A stretch of DNA of 64,000 nt, from NCBI GenBank assembly GCA_014529385.2, contig CM043962.1, forward strand, positions 50,519,674 through 50,583,673, written 5' to 3'. Of the stretch, positions 10,979 to 23,266 are shown piece after piece; the stretch's first letter is position 1, and each line of letters opens with the position of its first letter. Both the position numbers and the translations under genes were made by a program. This stretch comes from Adiantum capillus-veneris (taxonomy: Eukaryota; Streptophyta; Polypodiopsida; Polypodiales; Pteridaceae). The notes beneath the pieces were generated by a model. That model was not told the DNA's origin. It ran no database searches and saw only the letters and a program-made list of their open reading frames with translations.

Positions 10979-11600
10979 CCTGTGCCATCCGGTGCGCACT
11001 GATGAGGGCTCACAGGAAACCAACTTACAACCCCACCTTTTGAAATTGGGAGAGACGGAGCGAGAGAGAGTGAGACAGTGTACCATATCGTGTTTTTGTG
11101 ATAGTTTCCTGAACGTGCTACTAGCTATACAGGCTTTTCTTCTTAGGATGTGCTTGCCCAGATCTAAGACGTAGTAGAGAAGGAGATGAAGGGGTTGAGC
11201 TCATTGGAGATGGCCACAGACAGTAGCACCAGGCTTTGTGGGCAGGGTGCTGCAAACGTCGAGATGGTTGGCGGTAGTGGGGGCCGTTGCACCATTAAGC
11301 AGCAGCACGCTGGACACAGCTTAGCATCTAGATGAGTGGCATTAGCTTCGCTATCTGTGATTCAACCACATTGCTATATGCGCTCCAAGCACTCCTGTAG
11401 CAACGTGCTACCAGTGGTGCCTAGCTTCTGAGGCTCGCTGTTGCTGTGCCTAGATGCACCATGGCTGGCACGTCTATGCAGTGTTAGTTGGAATAGCATA
11501 CATAACTGCTTTCTCTCCCTCTCTCACCCGAGCTTTGACTCTCGACCTTTGGGTTCCTCGCCCTCAAAGTGCGGGTTGGACCTCGATCTTTGGGGAGTAA

Positions 11601-11604
<4 letters not shown>

Positions 11605-11666
<62 letters not shown>
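11605..11666. repeat. (CT)n microsatellite
   Basis: About 31 CT units. Confidence 0.95.
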
Positions 11667-11669
<3 letters not shown>

Positions 11670-12114
11670 GGGTGCCTTGCCAGCGCATCCACATGGAGTC
11701 TTCGTGGCAATTTGGCCTCCTATGGACCATGCCACACTGGCTGCAAGCATGTTACATGTACACATTAAAGTAGAGATTCTAAAGGGAAAATAAGGAAAAT
11801 GTTGCCACGTGGATGAGCATGTGTGCCTTTTTAACATAGATATAAGATGAGAAGGTGGGAAGGCCTAGATAGGCAATCTTTCTTTAGGTTCTTGGGCTAA
11901 ATATTTCTTTCTCTAGATTATTGGATGTTGTGTATACACATGCTTTCATTATATACAAACATTGGCACAAAGACATTAGTCACCATTGTGGAGTTGCAAA
12001 CTCTTTTAGTGGATAATGTATTTTGTGAGGAACATCTGTCACTAAGGGTTCATGCTTCAATTGATGCATTTGAAAGAAATTCATTGTCGCCCTTATTTTT
12101 TTCTCTGAATAAAT

Positions 12115-12137
12115 CCCCCCCCCCCCCCCCCCCCCCC
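12115..12137. repeat. C23 homopolymer
   Basis: Twenty-three consecutive C on the plus strand, hence G23 on the minus strand. Confidence 0.9.
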
Positions 12138-12380
12138 GCCCCTCAAAAAAAACACACACACACGAACGAGCCCTGCATTAAACAAAATGTTTGGCAACCC
12201 TTTGGAAAAGTGGATGGTCTTCCCATTTTAAAGAAATTTATCTTTTTGTAGGGAAATTTTAAAATCGGCACGTGGCGTGGTGTGGATTCAGCAGGGATAG
12301 AGGGTCGTGCGACCAAAGGCAGCGTTGCAAGCGACGAGTGTCAGAATGTAGCGAAGAATGCCAGGCACTAGGTGAGGTTG

Positions 12381-12420
<40 letters not shown>

Positions 12421-12658
12421 GCTTCTCTTTCCGAACGTCTGTCTCGCAGTGCATAGCATTCTATTTTAGTAAAGTAAGGAACTTTGAGTACATAGTTGAA
12501 AGAGAGAAATGAAACAACATTGTTAGCTAATGAAGCTGCAAACATTATTTTGGCCTAAAATATTTTTTATCAATTTCTATTATGTCCAATATAAGCTATC
12601 CTAAAGTCTTTTTGTTAGTCAATTCCATCAATGGAAGAAACTACAAGTGCAAAGATCA

Positions 12659-13053
12659 CTAGAAAAAGCCACTAAAGTGGCTCTGTTTATCTAGTGTATG
12701 GCGAGGTTTTTGCTATTTTAAAGAGAAAGTGGGACTTAGTAGCATAAGAAAACTATGCCATACTTTAGTATATGCTCCTTGGGATTTGATTTGCTTTAAA
12801 CTCTATAGATGGTTTTTTGAAACAAAGTTCTGAAAATTTGTTAAAACTTAACGTTTAGACTCCAATTATTTACTATTCACTATCTTTATGGAATTATTTT
12901 TTTAAGTGTAGTATTTTGTTTCAACTAAGCCTTGATATACTTAACACACCTATGGTATAAATTTTCACTATTATTAGATCAGTTCTATGAAATGATTTTT
13001 TTAGAAAGAGGTAAAAAGGCCACTTTCATGGTCTTTTTGTTACAAAACTAGTG
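12659..13053. repeat. Possible small CACTAG-ended inverted-repeat element
   Basis: The left end reads CACTAGAAAAAGCCACT and is followed at once by its own near-complement ending CTAGTG at about 12699. The right end, read on the other strand, begins CACTAG at 13053 and has a similar block (AAAAAGACCATGAAAGTGG). This suggests a 395-bp non-autonomous DNA element. No matching target duplication is visible (GAT on the left, TTA on the right), so the boundaries are uncertain. Confidence 0.3.
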
Positions 13054-13109
13054 TTAAATCTTAATATAATATTTTATTTCATATTTTTTCTATTTTTTAA
13101 TCTATATTT

Positions 13110-13304
13110 CTCTCTCTTTGTTTTTTCTCCTTATCTCTCTCTCTCTCTTTCTCTTTGTTTTCTTCTCTCATCTCTCTTTCTCTTTGCTTTCTCTCTTTCT
13201 CTCAATGTGTGTGTGTATGCATTCTTTGTTTATGCATGCATGTGTATATTTTTTGTACATTCAATGTGTGTGTGTGTGTGTGTGTGTTTTTGTTTGTGCA
13301 TGTG

Positions 13305-13350
<46 letters not shown>

Positions 13351-13529
13351 GACACAATGTGTGTGTGTGTGTGTGTGTGTGAAAGAGGGAGAGAGAGAAA
13401 GAGGGGAGGGGAACATGAGAGGGAGGAGAGGGAAGAAGCATACATGGCTCTCCTTCCTCTCCTCGTGTGTGTGAGAGGGGGGGAGGTGGGAAAGAGAGAG
13501 AGATAGAGAGAGAGAGAGAGAGGCGTGTT
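13110..13529. repeat. Compound CT/TG/GA microsatellite cluster
   Basis: Imperfect CT-rich stretches are followed by (TG)n at about 13266-13287, (CT)n at 13309-13347, (TG)n at 13358-13380 and GA-rich sequence to 13522. All the overlapping frames here are repeat read-through. Confidence 0.9.
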
Positions 13530-13757
13530 ATACCTATCTCGCTAGAGCGTCGAAATACAAATCTGAGATCTGAGTTTTTGGCACTCTCGTTTTATTTTTT
13601 TACTCCTGTCGGCATTGCTATGATCGTCGCTATAAGCATCACTATGCATCAAATAGTATAGCAATGCTTATAGCGATAGGGACGATCATAGTGACGCTGT
13701 GGATTTTTACATTTGAGCGTCGCAGTGCGTCGCTAATATGAAGAACCTCTTGTAGTG
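13530..13757 (-). mobile_element. Solo CACTA-type terminus
   Basis: The right edge, read on the minus strand, begins CACTACAAGAGG at 13757 and is followed by repeated GCGACGC-type motifs, the subterminal pattern of CACTA elements. It resembles the complete CACTA end at 15140 (CACTACAAC, then CGACGC motifs). A hairpin lies inside, with arms at about 13618-13639 and 13664-13692. No partner terminus is found to the left, so the element is truncated there. The leader of element 2 begins immediately to the right. Confidence 0.5.
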
Positions 13758-13969
13758 TAAGTAGAAACTACCACCATCAAATTTAGGTTAAAAGATTAAG
13801 GGAAAAATGGTGAAAATCATATTTTGGACGAAATGACCATAACTCGGAAATTCTAAAAATTTGATGGTAGAGACCTCAAAAGTCATCCAAATTCAAAAAT
13901 TTGTGGGTCAAGGGCATCAACAAACTCTCTAGAATCCTTCCAAAAAGTTTGGAAAATTTTTGTGGAGGA

Positions 13970-13989
13970 ACATGGATTGCAATCCATGT
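13970..13989. repeat. Leader palindrome a of element 2
   Basis: Perfect 20-bp palindrome ACATGGATTGCAATCCATGT. The core is TGCA instead of CGCG, which C-to-T decay at both CpG sites could produce. Confidence 0.9.
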
Positions 13990-14229
13990 CCCCTAGAGAC
14001 CAGTGACATTGTGTATCAATGGGAACCTACTCTCATCAAGTTTTCTTGAAAGCAAAGTCTAAATCACATCAGAATTGGCTAGTAGGAAAAAACCAGCAAA
14101 ACAGACATTGCAAACACAAAATTTGGGAATTTTTAACTTTTTGGGATCCAAATTCTAAAAGAGGTGAGATTTGGCTTCTACAAGGGATAGAGAACCAACA
14201 AAACAAAATTCATGAAAAAATGCTATCAA

Positions 14230-14249
14230 ACATGGATCGGGATCCATAT
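14230..14249. repeat. Leader palindrome b of element 2
   Basis: Near-palindrome ACATGGATCGGGATCCATAT. The arms ATGGATC and GATCCAT pair, while the centre is GG instead of CG. Confidence 0.8.
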
Positions 14250-14509
14250 ACCTTTTGACATTTGGGGATGATATTTAACAAGTACATCTCTGATATCATT
14301 TGTAACAACTTTCCCAAAAGACACAATGTCAAAAAATTAAAAAAAGTTGGTCAAAACCAAATACAGAAACTAGTCAAAAACCACAAAGCAGACAGAAAAA
14401 CTCACTTTTGACTGGAAAAAAGTTGTCCAAATTCAAAAAGAAGTGGTGGAGTAGACTACTGACACTGCAGGTAATCATCAAGCCAAATTTGGTATTCGGA
14501 TGTGATGGA

Positions 14510-14529
14510 ACATGGATCGCGATCCATGT
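14510..14529. repeat. Leader palindrome c of element 2
   Basis: Perfect 20-bp palindrome ACATGGATCGCGATCCATGT, the apparent consensus form. Confidence 0.9.
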
Positions 14530-14792
14530 ACCTCATCAAAAAAATTTGGTTGAGATTTGAGCAGTAGGTAGCTGGTACCATTTGGAACAACTTTCCCAAA
14601 AGAACGATATGCAAAAAACGTTGTAAAAAGCGATCAAAAGAGCCAAAAATAGAACATTCTCAACTATCACAACAGACTGTAGAAATCAGTTTTGGTAGGC
14701 CAAAACTGATCCAAATTCAAAAAGATTTGTGAAGCAAGCTACAAACATCACAAGCTATTAGCACACCAAAGATCAAGTCCAAAAATGGTGGA

Positions 14793-14812
14793 ACATGGAT
14801 CGCGATCCATGT
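14793..14812. repeat. Leader palindrome d of element 2
   Basis: Perfect 20-bp palindrome, identical to the copy at 14510 and 283 bp from it. Confidence 0.9.
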
Positions 14813-15078
14813 ACCCCTAAGAAATTTTTGGACATAAACTTTTCCAGCCTGTAGTAGAGACCATTGTAAACAAAAGTCTTCAAAAGAGTTGGTCAAAAAA
14901 GTCCAAAAAAATCATCAAAAGTGCAAAAAACAGTTCAAGGTGAGAAGCCTAAAACAGACTTAGGGATTGACTTTTGGCGGGCCTAAACAAGTCCAAATCA
15001 CATAAAAACCATATAGCAGGGATCAGGAGACCAAGAACAAGCTATGTGCTAAGTTTTAGTGCAATGTGACACATAGGT

Positions 15079-15098
15079 ACATGGATCGCTATCCCTGT
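15079..15098. repeat. Leader palindrome e of element 2
   Basis: Decayed copy ACATGGATCGCTATCCCTGT with two disrupted pairs, 286 bp from the previous copy and about 40 bp left of the CACTA insertion. Confidence 0.75.
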
Positions 15099-15136
15099 TT
15101 CTCTATCACAGACTGATACCAAAGTTGCACTATAGC

Positions 15137-15139
15137 TAG
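15137..15139. repeat. Target-site duplication of the CACTA element, left copy
   Basis: TAG directly before the CACTA terminus, matched by TAG at 22769-22771. Three-base duplications are standard for CACTA elements. Confidence 0.75.
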
Positions 15140-15300
15140 CACTACAACAAAAAAGGGGGCCTTCGACGCAGGTTTCGACGCTCTCCGTAAAAAAAACCGT
15201 CGAAATACGCGTCCCTACAAAAACGTCGCAATATGCGTCGATATATGCGTCGAAAGGCACTGTTATCAACGCATATTTCAACGTGCCTAGCGACGCAGAT
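15140..15300. repeat. Left terminal and subterminal repeats of the CACTA element
   Basis: The terminus CACTACAAC is followed by several copies of a motif like CGTCGAAATACGCGTC or CGTCGATATATGCGTC in both orientations. Confidence 0.7.
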
Positions 15301-15589
15301 TGCGATGACCATAACAAAAAAAAAAAAAAATCTTGGACAAAGGACAGGCAGCCTGGCCTGTGCCCAGTGAAAAGATGGACACAGCCACAGCCAGACTTCC
15401 TGTCCTCTGCCCAAGAAAGTGAGCAACACCAAAATCAACCGTGCTCCCGCAGAAATTTTGGCAGAATTCCCTTCGTTTTAACATAAACTTTTCAAAAAAA
15501 ACCATATGTATACGTCTCCTACATGCTATCCATGTAGGATCTCACATGAGATTTAAGGAAAATGAAAGAAATGAAATGAACTTTGTGCA

Positions 15590-15715
15590 AAACCATAACC
15601 ATAATGAACTTTGTGTAAACCATAACCAAATTAAAACCATAACCGGCCATAACCATATTGATCAAAACCATAATGATAACCATAACCATAAACAAAACAA
15701 TAACCATAACCATGT
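15590..15715. repeat. Degenerate (CATAAC)n repeat
   Basis: About a dozen imperfect copies of ACCATA or CCATAA run through the left part of the CACTA element, for example ATAACCATAACCATAA. Confidence 0.7.
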
Positions 15716-16454
15716 CTATACAAAAAAGAGACACAGAAGCGTGTATGTGTCTCACAAAACATATATATGAAATCCACTGATGACTAAGCGTCACAACCTA
15801 CACATAGGACAAGTCACAAAATTAGTATTGATATTACTTCACATATACTTATTTAATTAAATCAACTCACACATATTAACATCTCACCTCAATCGATCAG
15901 CGAGACTCTAAGGCCTCCCAGTCTAGAGGCTCTCCTGAGGCATCAAGATCATTCAATACTTCATAAATACCTCTGCGACATCCATCTGTCTCCTCCTAGC
16001 GTGTCGGGGCTCGATGCATTGCAAGATTTTGCGTTTATACAAAAATCAAAGTAATTAAGAATACATGATTCATCACGTTTAAAAAAACGTCATAGCTAGG
16101 ATTGGATTGGCAACTCACAAACTCGTAAAGAAAGGTGTCGAAGCCTCCGCTGCCAAGATGACATGTCCCCCTGGTCATCTGTCGAATCTGCGCGGCCTGA
16201 CGCTGTTGTCTGAACCGCGTGTCCGCTGTCCGCTCATCCTCCCTGATCTGCTACCACGTCTCGTGTGGGATGCCCGAAGGCTTCGACGAGCCGATCCTGA
16301 AAGCCTATCGAGCTACATCTCGTCGATGTTTCACGGTGTCCCGTGCGACACCCTTGATCCACCTCCTCAGAAGATCCTTTGAACCTGGAGCAGGCTGATA
16401 CTCTCTCATGATGGTCTCCACTATATAATTGATTTTGTCGCGATCCTACTCAGG

Positions 16455-17021
16455 TCAAGGCGTCATAATGCTGGTCGAAAATTGTAGCTCCGCGAGCTGG
16501 CGAATTTGCTGTCTCATCTCAGTCCCGACTCTATCCATGTCAACAGAACCATCTGCCCATACAGTATAGAGCTTGGAGGCACTAGGATCATGTGCCCCCC
16601 AAGGTGTCCGAGGTTTGTCGAGAGGTGTGTCTAGGTAGGACGGGGCTCGTGAGCGAGGAGGGGTCGAAGCATCTGTGGACCCTCCTCCACAAAAACCACC
16701 ACCTCCACCTGACGATCACCGAGATCGACGAGTGCACCTGTGATGCGGAGATGAGGACGTACCCACCTCTGCCGCACCCCTAGGTGTCGAAGCGGCCGTG
16801 ATGGGAGACCTTGCATGCGTCGTATCCGTAGGCGTCCCCCCCATAGGTGTCCCCCCCATAGACGTCGGACCCTCGGGTGTGAAGCCTGGAGGCGTAGTAC
16901 CCGTGCCTCTGGCTACCCAGTACTGAGACGCCTCTGCCATCTGACTGGGCATCATCCGTGTGACGAAGCCCATAAATGCATATGCACTCATAAAAGCAGG
17001 ATTTGGAAACTGGTCTGCCAT
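16455..17021 (-). pseudogene. Second CACTA frame, unrecognised protein
   Basis: A 188-codon frame starts at 17021 with MADQFPNPAFMS, just after a good splice acceptor (CTTTGTGCAG). A TGA at 16716-16718 breaks it, and the same frame then runs on to 16455. The first part is rich in G, T, P and S with short repeats (GGTPMGGTPT). The last part has KLYTVWADGSVDMDRVG and a possible helix (TEMRQQIRQLAELQ). Many CACTA elements have a second gene beside Tnp2 encoding a DNA-binding protein of the TnpA kind. This could be that gene, or the last exon of the transposase transcript. I see no domain that settles it. Confidence 0.4.
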
Positions 17022-17128
17022 ACTAAATTCCTGCACAAAGAAAGTAAAAGAAAGCGTCAGAACACCTTTGTTTAAATTAACATTAAACTTAATTTTAAAT
17101 GAAAGTCTTCACACAAACACTTACAGGC

Positions 17129-20100
17129 CTAGGCCTCGACGAGTGAGGCATCATCAATAAGATCTTGCACCGTATCATCGTCTATCTCTAATTGCAGACA
17201 TAACTCTGCCCCAAATCGTTCTGGCAGATTGTCTTCATCCATTGCATCTTCATCTACAAGTGTCATATCTGCTTCGACTGCGTCATCCCTCGTATATCTG
17301 TTAGCTTTCTCTGCCATACCTTTGTCCATCTCACCGAATGTCACAGTAGTATCTGCGTCGTCTGACCGACTTTCCTCCAGGAGCTCTTGCCCTTCAAATA
17401 CTTGTTTATTTCTTGGAGCAACCTGAACCACAAACCACCATTGTCGCTCTCGAGGGTCCAGTACAAAGACCACTTGCTTGCAATGTTCGGGGAGAGCAAA
17501 TGTGTCGCTCGCATTTGTCCAAACCTTTGTAGAATCTATTTGCACAAGCTTGTTTCCATCTCTACGTACCGTTGCATTGCGACCAGAAGTAATCACCTTG
17601 AACCACTTCACATCCAACAAAAACATCTCAAACCGCCTGAAGCTGACTTTCAGGATATCTGGCACCAGACCACAGTAATCCAGGTTGCTAGTGCTCTCAT
17701 TCGTGTCTCTGGCACTGGCCCTGCTCTTTTGCATGAAACTAACCATTACCCCACTATCAAACGTGTTTCTTCTCCTATCAATTTGTTGTGTTATGAAATG
17801 CTTTCCATGCGACCACAGTGCCATGTATGTATGATACCTCCAGTCACATCCAATAGCCAGCTCTTCCTCTTCTAGAGATATGGGTTCTCCGATCTGTCGA
17901 GCTGCTCTCACTATCTTGTCCAACCATGCCATTGTAGGAAATTGAGGTAGAGGAGCAAGATAGTCTAGCAAGGGTAAGCCTCTAGTCGTTCGTCTTCGCC
18001 TGAAATTGTGTTGCTCCCTATGGCGTCTCTCTTTCTCTTCTTCGTACCTTTCAAGCCATTTTTGCATCGGCTCTGAATTTAGTATACAGAAATTCATGAT
18101 CTTTTCTCGCATGGCGTCGTTCATTTTCTTCAGCACACCTTGCCCCTATGGCTCCTCTCCCACCAGTCTTACATCCTCCTTATCGCTCCACAATCGAGGC
18201 ATTTCTGGGTCAGAAACGGATAGAAATTTGATCGTCAAGACAAGAGACTCTTGCACCAGCCATCCTTCTGCCATGCTCCCCTCTAGACGCTCTTTTTCGC
18301 GAACAAAACCCTTAAGTGTTTTCATGAACCTCTCTAGAAAGAACATCCAACGGCTGTGGATTGTACCTGCCACTGCAACCTCATCTACTACATGGACGAG
18401 CAAGTGCATTTGGATAGTTAGGCAGCTTGTGGGTAGATACTTCTCAATCATGCAAACTGCCTCAATGGAGTTAGCCCTTGCGACTGCAATAGATTCCTCT
18501 CGTATCTCCTTGGAAGAGATCCACCGCACTAGCTCTGAAATCTTGTATATGCAGGTCTGCACTTCCTCCGTTAAACACCCCTTGATCGCAATTGGAAGAA
18601 TGAATTGCAAGAACTTATGCCAGTCGTGCGATTTCAGTCCTGACAGCTGATCGTCACAGGTGAATGCTGTCTTGAGACATCGCATATATCCTGTTGGCTT
18701 CCTGAACTCTGAAATCACCCTTTTAACTTGTCGCTCCTCGCTTTTTAGCAATACCCATGGTGCTCTTGGAAGCTTTGTTTGGCTAGCTGCATTGGTGAAA
18801 GGCCATACCTCTGGCATCTTTCCAACTGAATGCAAATCATCTCGTGAAGCTCGATTGTCTTTCATTCCCATGATTGTCTTCCAGATGAGCTCTCACACAT
18901 TCTTGAATATATGCATTGGATCCAGCAAATGGTTAATTAGTAGATCACCCCTGTACGGCAACATATGGAGAATGGACAAACGTTTCATTCCTGGAACAGG
19001 TTGCCCCTCATGTTGCTCCCATTGGCGATGCCACTCTTGTACATGCATAGGATGACAGTCAACACAACCAAGCTGACCTTCGCGCAAGTGATGGCCATCT
19101 AGAAGATAACAGTGGTGGCCTTGATAAATTGTCTTTTGAACAGAGGCAGAATAGCGCACATCCAAAGACGGCCCGCAAATTGGACATGCATTGTATCCCA
19201 AAGTTGTAAGCCCTGCATATATTAAAGCATGATTCAGGCCAAGGCAAAGTGCTTGCAAATAGTGAGAATTTTGTAAATCAAGAACCATTACCAGAAGCTT
19301 CTCTGTATCCTGGCCAATCATGCATAGTCCACATAAGAAGTCCATGGATCCTTGCATGCTGTTGTCCTACTGGTTCAACCGCATCTGCTATGTCGATCCC
19401 ATGCCATAACTCCTGGAGCTCGTCAACTAGTGGAGCTAGTACATCCATGTTTTTTGCCTTGAACTTACCAGGTACAATCAAGCTTAATATCAAATGACCC
19501 TTCTTGATGGCAAGCCACGGCGGGAGGTTGTAATTGATAAGGCACACAGGCCAAGTGCTCCATGACGAGCTTCTCAAGCCAAATGGATTGACTCCATCCA
19601 TTGCCATGACCAAACGCAAATTACGTGGTTCACTCTTAAAATGTGGCCAGGTATCTTCAATGTGCCTCCAAGCCTTTGAATCAGCGGGCACCCTAAATGT
19701 TGTGTCAGCGGATCTATTTGTAGAATGCCACCGCATCAACTTTGCAATGGAACCACAACGAAACATGCTTTTTATCCTAGGAATAATAGGGAAATGCCGC
19801 AACACTTTAGCTGGCACTGTCTCGCCAAACGCATCTTGTTTGTAGTACATTGCTCCGCACTTAGGACACGACAGACAATCTGCGAATTCATTGCGAAAAA
19901 GAATGCAATCATTTGGACATGCATGAATCTTATTGTAGTCCAAGCCAACTGAGGTCAATAGTTGCTTTGCGTCTGGCCTGGAGGGGGGCATTTCATTGCC
20001 AGCCGGGAGAAGTTTCTCCCACAACAACCTGTTTAAGCCACATTAAATTAAAAAGCTCCCCAAGCACGTCACCGTTGCAATCGGAAAATCTCTTTTGTAA

Positions 20101-20621
20101 ATTACGTATCTAAACAAAGCAGTGATGCTTGCATCTGACCACCCGTATACTGACTGAAGATTCAAAAACGCCAGACAGGTACGAAGCACAAATATTTTGG
20201 CGCCTTCATAGATTGGTTGACGTGCCAACTTCCTCAACATGTCTTCAGGAGATAGGCGCATGGCTTCTGGTGCTGCTTCGTTAGCGTTCTCCTCGCTTGT
20301 CTAGAAGAAGGCATCCAGCATCTCCTCCATGCCGTCGTCTTTTGTCTGTAAGCCCTTTTCTGCTTCCATCCTTGGCTCTATATTGGTCGGACCTTCACGC
20401 ATAATCCTTTTTCTCTCTCTCTCAGATGTAGGTGTTATGTCGCAAAAATCAATGCCCGTTCCGTAGGAGTCGTATCGTAGATTCTGTACGATTTCTCTAG
20501 CAAACTCTTCGTACTTGTGCACATGCTCATTGTATATCCTACACATGCACAGGATTTGATACTTGCAGAGCGTGCACGAGCATGCAATCTTTTCCTCCAT
20601 GTTAGTTGATGACATTGCCAT
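17129..20621 (-). pseudogene. CACTA transposase (Tnp2 type)
   Basis: Read leftward from MAMSSTNMEEK at 20621. A cysteine-rich N-terminus (CSCTLCKYQILC) is followed by a Transposase_21/Tnp2 core (20027-18890) recognised by LGLDYNKIHACPNDCILF, CPKCGA, VMAMDGVNPFG and, after a 79-bp intron (19291-19213, GT...CAG), YNACPICGPS and HIFKNV. Then come a DUF4218-like block (MHLLVHVVDEVAVAGTIHSR, WMFFLERFMKTLK, about 18450-18290) and a DUF4216-like block (YCGLVPDILKVSFRRFEMFL, LDVKWFKV, about 17690-17590). This domain order is typical of plant CACTA transposases, which cut and paste the element in the nucleus. In-frame stops at 20301-20303 (TAG), 18893-18895 (TGA) and 18146-18148 (TAG) break it. The TAA near 20043 may lie in an intron ending near 20031. 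Confidence 0.85.
19213..19291 (-). other. Intron in the CACTA transposase
   Basis: A GTAATG donor and a TATATGCAG acceptor on the minus strand. Removing 79 bp restores a continuous Tnp2 reading from GYREASG into LTTLGYNACPIC. Without splicing, the frame stops within the intron. Confidence 0.75.
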
Positions 20622-20645
20622 CTACAATGATTGTGAATGTTGTTT

Positions 20646-20657
20646 TAATATATATAC
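20646..20657 (-). promoter_or_regulatory. TATA-like sequence before the transposase
   Basis: The minus strand reads TATATATATTAA about 25 bp before the transposase ATG. The short distance would leave almost no 5' untranslated region, so the real start may lie elsewhere. Confidence 0.3.
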
Positions 20658-20698
20658 TCCTCACAATGTAAACTACCTCGCATTCTCTAGTCTTGACC

Positions 20699-20736
20699 GA
20701 TCTCCGTACACCTCGTTCCAGAGGTGTACGGAGATC
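20699..20736. repeat. Perfect 16-bp hairpin upstream of the transposase
   Basis: GATCTCCGTACACCTC, a six-base loop (GTTCCA), then the exact complement. It lies 78 bp upstream of the transposase start inside the CACTA element. Confidence 0.85.
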
Positions 20737-20939
20737 AGGACCACCGGGTCAAAATCTCGTCTTTATTGGTCAAATCCTATATGGGTAGACACGTACGTGC
20801 ACTCCCAATGTAGCGGGAAAACCCCTTTGCCTCTTTTAGTTCCATAGTTTCTTCGAGAGGGAGAGAGAGAGAGATAGAGAGAGATAGTTTCTTTCCTTTT
20901 CACACAATTGGTCAGCCAACCTAACTCTTTCACGCCGAC

Positions 20940-21663
<724 letters not shown>

Positions 21664-22063
21664 CTACCACAGCAGAGCCACGACTGCGGAGGACTACACA
21701 ACATCGATAGAGGCTGCATCAGAGGATCCAGGTCACTTTGGCTCGACATGCACAACGCCCGGTTAGACTTCTGACCATGGAGGAGATTGATGAGATCCGC
21801 CAACGACCGATGCTGGATCTCCTATGATCTACCTATCCCAGCTAGCTGTTTTAGCTGCTTAGTCCACACCCAGCAGTTTAGGATTCCATAATATTTTATT
21901 TCGTCATTTTGTCATCTTGTTACTCTGACTTTGTATCAAATCCACCACATTGTAACTTTCTGGTCTCATAGGTAACTTTGGCATTTTGAAGACGTTAATA
22001 TAAAATTTCATTTTCATTTCTCTCTTTAATTTCTCTTTCTTTAATTTTAATTTCCTACACATA

Positions 22064-22066
<3 letters not shown>

Positions 22067-22144
<78 letters not shown>

Positions 22145-22304
22145 ATTTCCTACATGCACACACACATCTCTCTCTCTCTAGCTTTTTAATTTCCTATTTA
22201 CACACACACACACACACTTTTCTCTCTCTTTCTCTCTTTGATTTTCTACACACACACACATTTCTCTCTCTCTCTCTTTCTTTAGTTTCTTACACACACA
22301 CACG

Positions 22305-22393
<89 letters not shown>
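22067..22393. repeat. Further CT and CA microsatellites in the CACTA element
   Basis: (CT)n at 22067-22143 and 22307-22393, with several (CA)4-9 blocks between them. Confidence 0.95.
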
Positions 22394-22396
<3 letters not shown>

Positions 22397-22431
22397 CACA
22401 CACACGATGTAGAGATAGAGAGAGAGGGGTT

Positions 22432-22456
22432 GGGGGGGGGGGGGGGGGGGGGGGGG
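22432..22456. repeat. G25 homopolymer
   Basis: Twenty-five consecutive G after a GA-rich stretch. Confidence 0.9.
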
Positions 22457-22559
22457 AGAGTTTCATAATACCTGCGCAGCAGGTTTCGGCCAAGAGATCT
22501 GAGCGCGTCGCAGGCAAAAATGGACGTCTGCACGGATTTCAATTTTTTTTGCCCCCAAT

Positions 22560-22768
22560 TTTTTGCATCGAAATCTGCATCGATATACTAGTGGTAATAT
22601 CCGTCAATATACGCGTGGTAAAGTATGCCTTGCCACACGTATTTCCATGCGCATATCGACGGATGTTCGGACGCATATATCGACGGGTTGCAAGTACGTC
22701 AATAACCGCGTGGAAAGGTACGGCCGTCGATATATACTGCGTCGATATCTTGATGTTACGTTGTAGTA
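22560..22768. repeat. Right terminal and subterminal repeats of the CACTA element
   Basis: Many copies of CGTCGATATA or GCATCGAAAT-type motifs, ending GTTGTAGTA at 22768. The terminal base is A where G is expected. Confidence 0.7.
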
Positions 22769-22771
22769 TAG
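22769..22771. repeat. Target-site duplication of the CACTA element, right copy
   Basis: TAG, identical to 15137-15139. Confidence 0.75.
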
Positions 22772-22982
22772 AGGACATCACAAGAAATCTAGTGGTCTTT
22801 TCAAAAGTGAATTTGGATATCAAAAACCAAACCAAAAGCCCTAAACTACCTAGTACTCTGACAAAGTGCCAGAATTGACCTAACTTTCAATCGAGAGGTC
22901 CATTTTCAAAAAAATTGATACCATAGGACCTACTAATCATGTTGAATATGATGGTATCAAGAGAAGTCAATTTGAGCTCCAA

Positions 22983-23002
22983 ACATGGATTGCAATCCAT
23001 GT
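22983..23002. repeat. Leader palindrome f of element 2
   Basis: Perfect 20-bp palindrome ACATGGATTGCAATCCATGT. When the CACTA insertion is removed it lies 272 bp from palindrome e. Confidence 0.9.
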
Positions 23003-23266
23003 ACCCATAGTGACAACTTAACCTAAAACTTTCCAGATCAATAGTGCATACATAAGGAAACATATCCCCAAGCCTAGTTGTGAAAAAATTTGAGCAACTC
23101 TGGGTCAAAAGGCAGCAAAACAGGTGACAGACAAAAAACCGCGCTGTAGACATAGTGTTGACTATTTGACCTATCAAATCAAGTCCAAATCCAAAAAGAT
23201 TTGAGATTTAGCTTGTGGACATAGTCAACAACAAACTCCTAAGAGATCAAGTCCAGATGTGGTTGA

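Larger units (their letters stand above)
9796..12650. other. Microsatellite-rich non-coding stretch
   Basis: No gene is recognised. Long dinucleotide tracts occur at 9796-9830 (CT), 10110-10154 (GA), 10899-10976 (GA), 11605-11666 (CT) and 12383-12416 (CT), with a C23 run at 12115-12137. Open frames here are mostly read-through of these repeats. The left part is probably Helitron body. Confidence 0.6.
13758..15136 (+). other. Leader of element 2, left part
   Basis: Non-coding A-rich sequence with five palindromes at centres of about 13979, 14239, 14519, 14802 and 15088. Around each palindrome similar phrases recur, such as GTCCAAATTCAAAAA upstream and AACTTTCCCAAAAGA downstream. The leader therefore looks like a diverged tandem repeat of about 280 bp, each unit carrying one palindrome. 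Confidence 0.7.

Noticed and set aside
12659-13053. A piggyBac-type element, because the ends read CACTAG and CTAGTG
   Set aside because: TTAA is absent on the left side, and the ends differ from the element at 41003.
9992-13757. A CACTA element from CACTACAGG at 9992 to the terminus at 13757
   Set aside because: The 3-bp flanks do not match (AGG and TAA), and the left side lacks subterminal repeats.
13970-14812. A CRISPR array, because short repeats occur at regular spacing
   Set aside because: The spacing (about 280 bp) is far too long, the units are palindromes in a retrotransposon leader, and the genome is eukaryotic.
17387-17875. A 162-codon plus-strand frame
   Set aside because: It is the complement of the CACTA transposase region with DUF4216 similarity on the minus strand.
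18006-18650. A 214-codon plus-strand frame
   Set aside because: It is antisense to the DUF4218-like part of the transposase.
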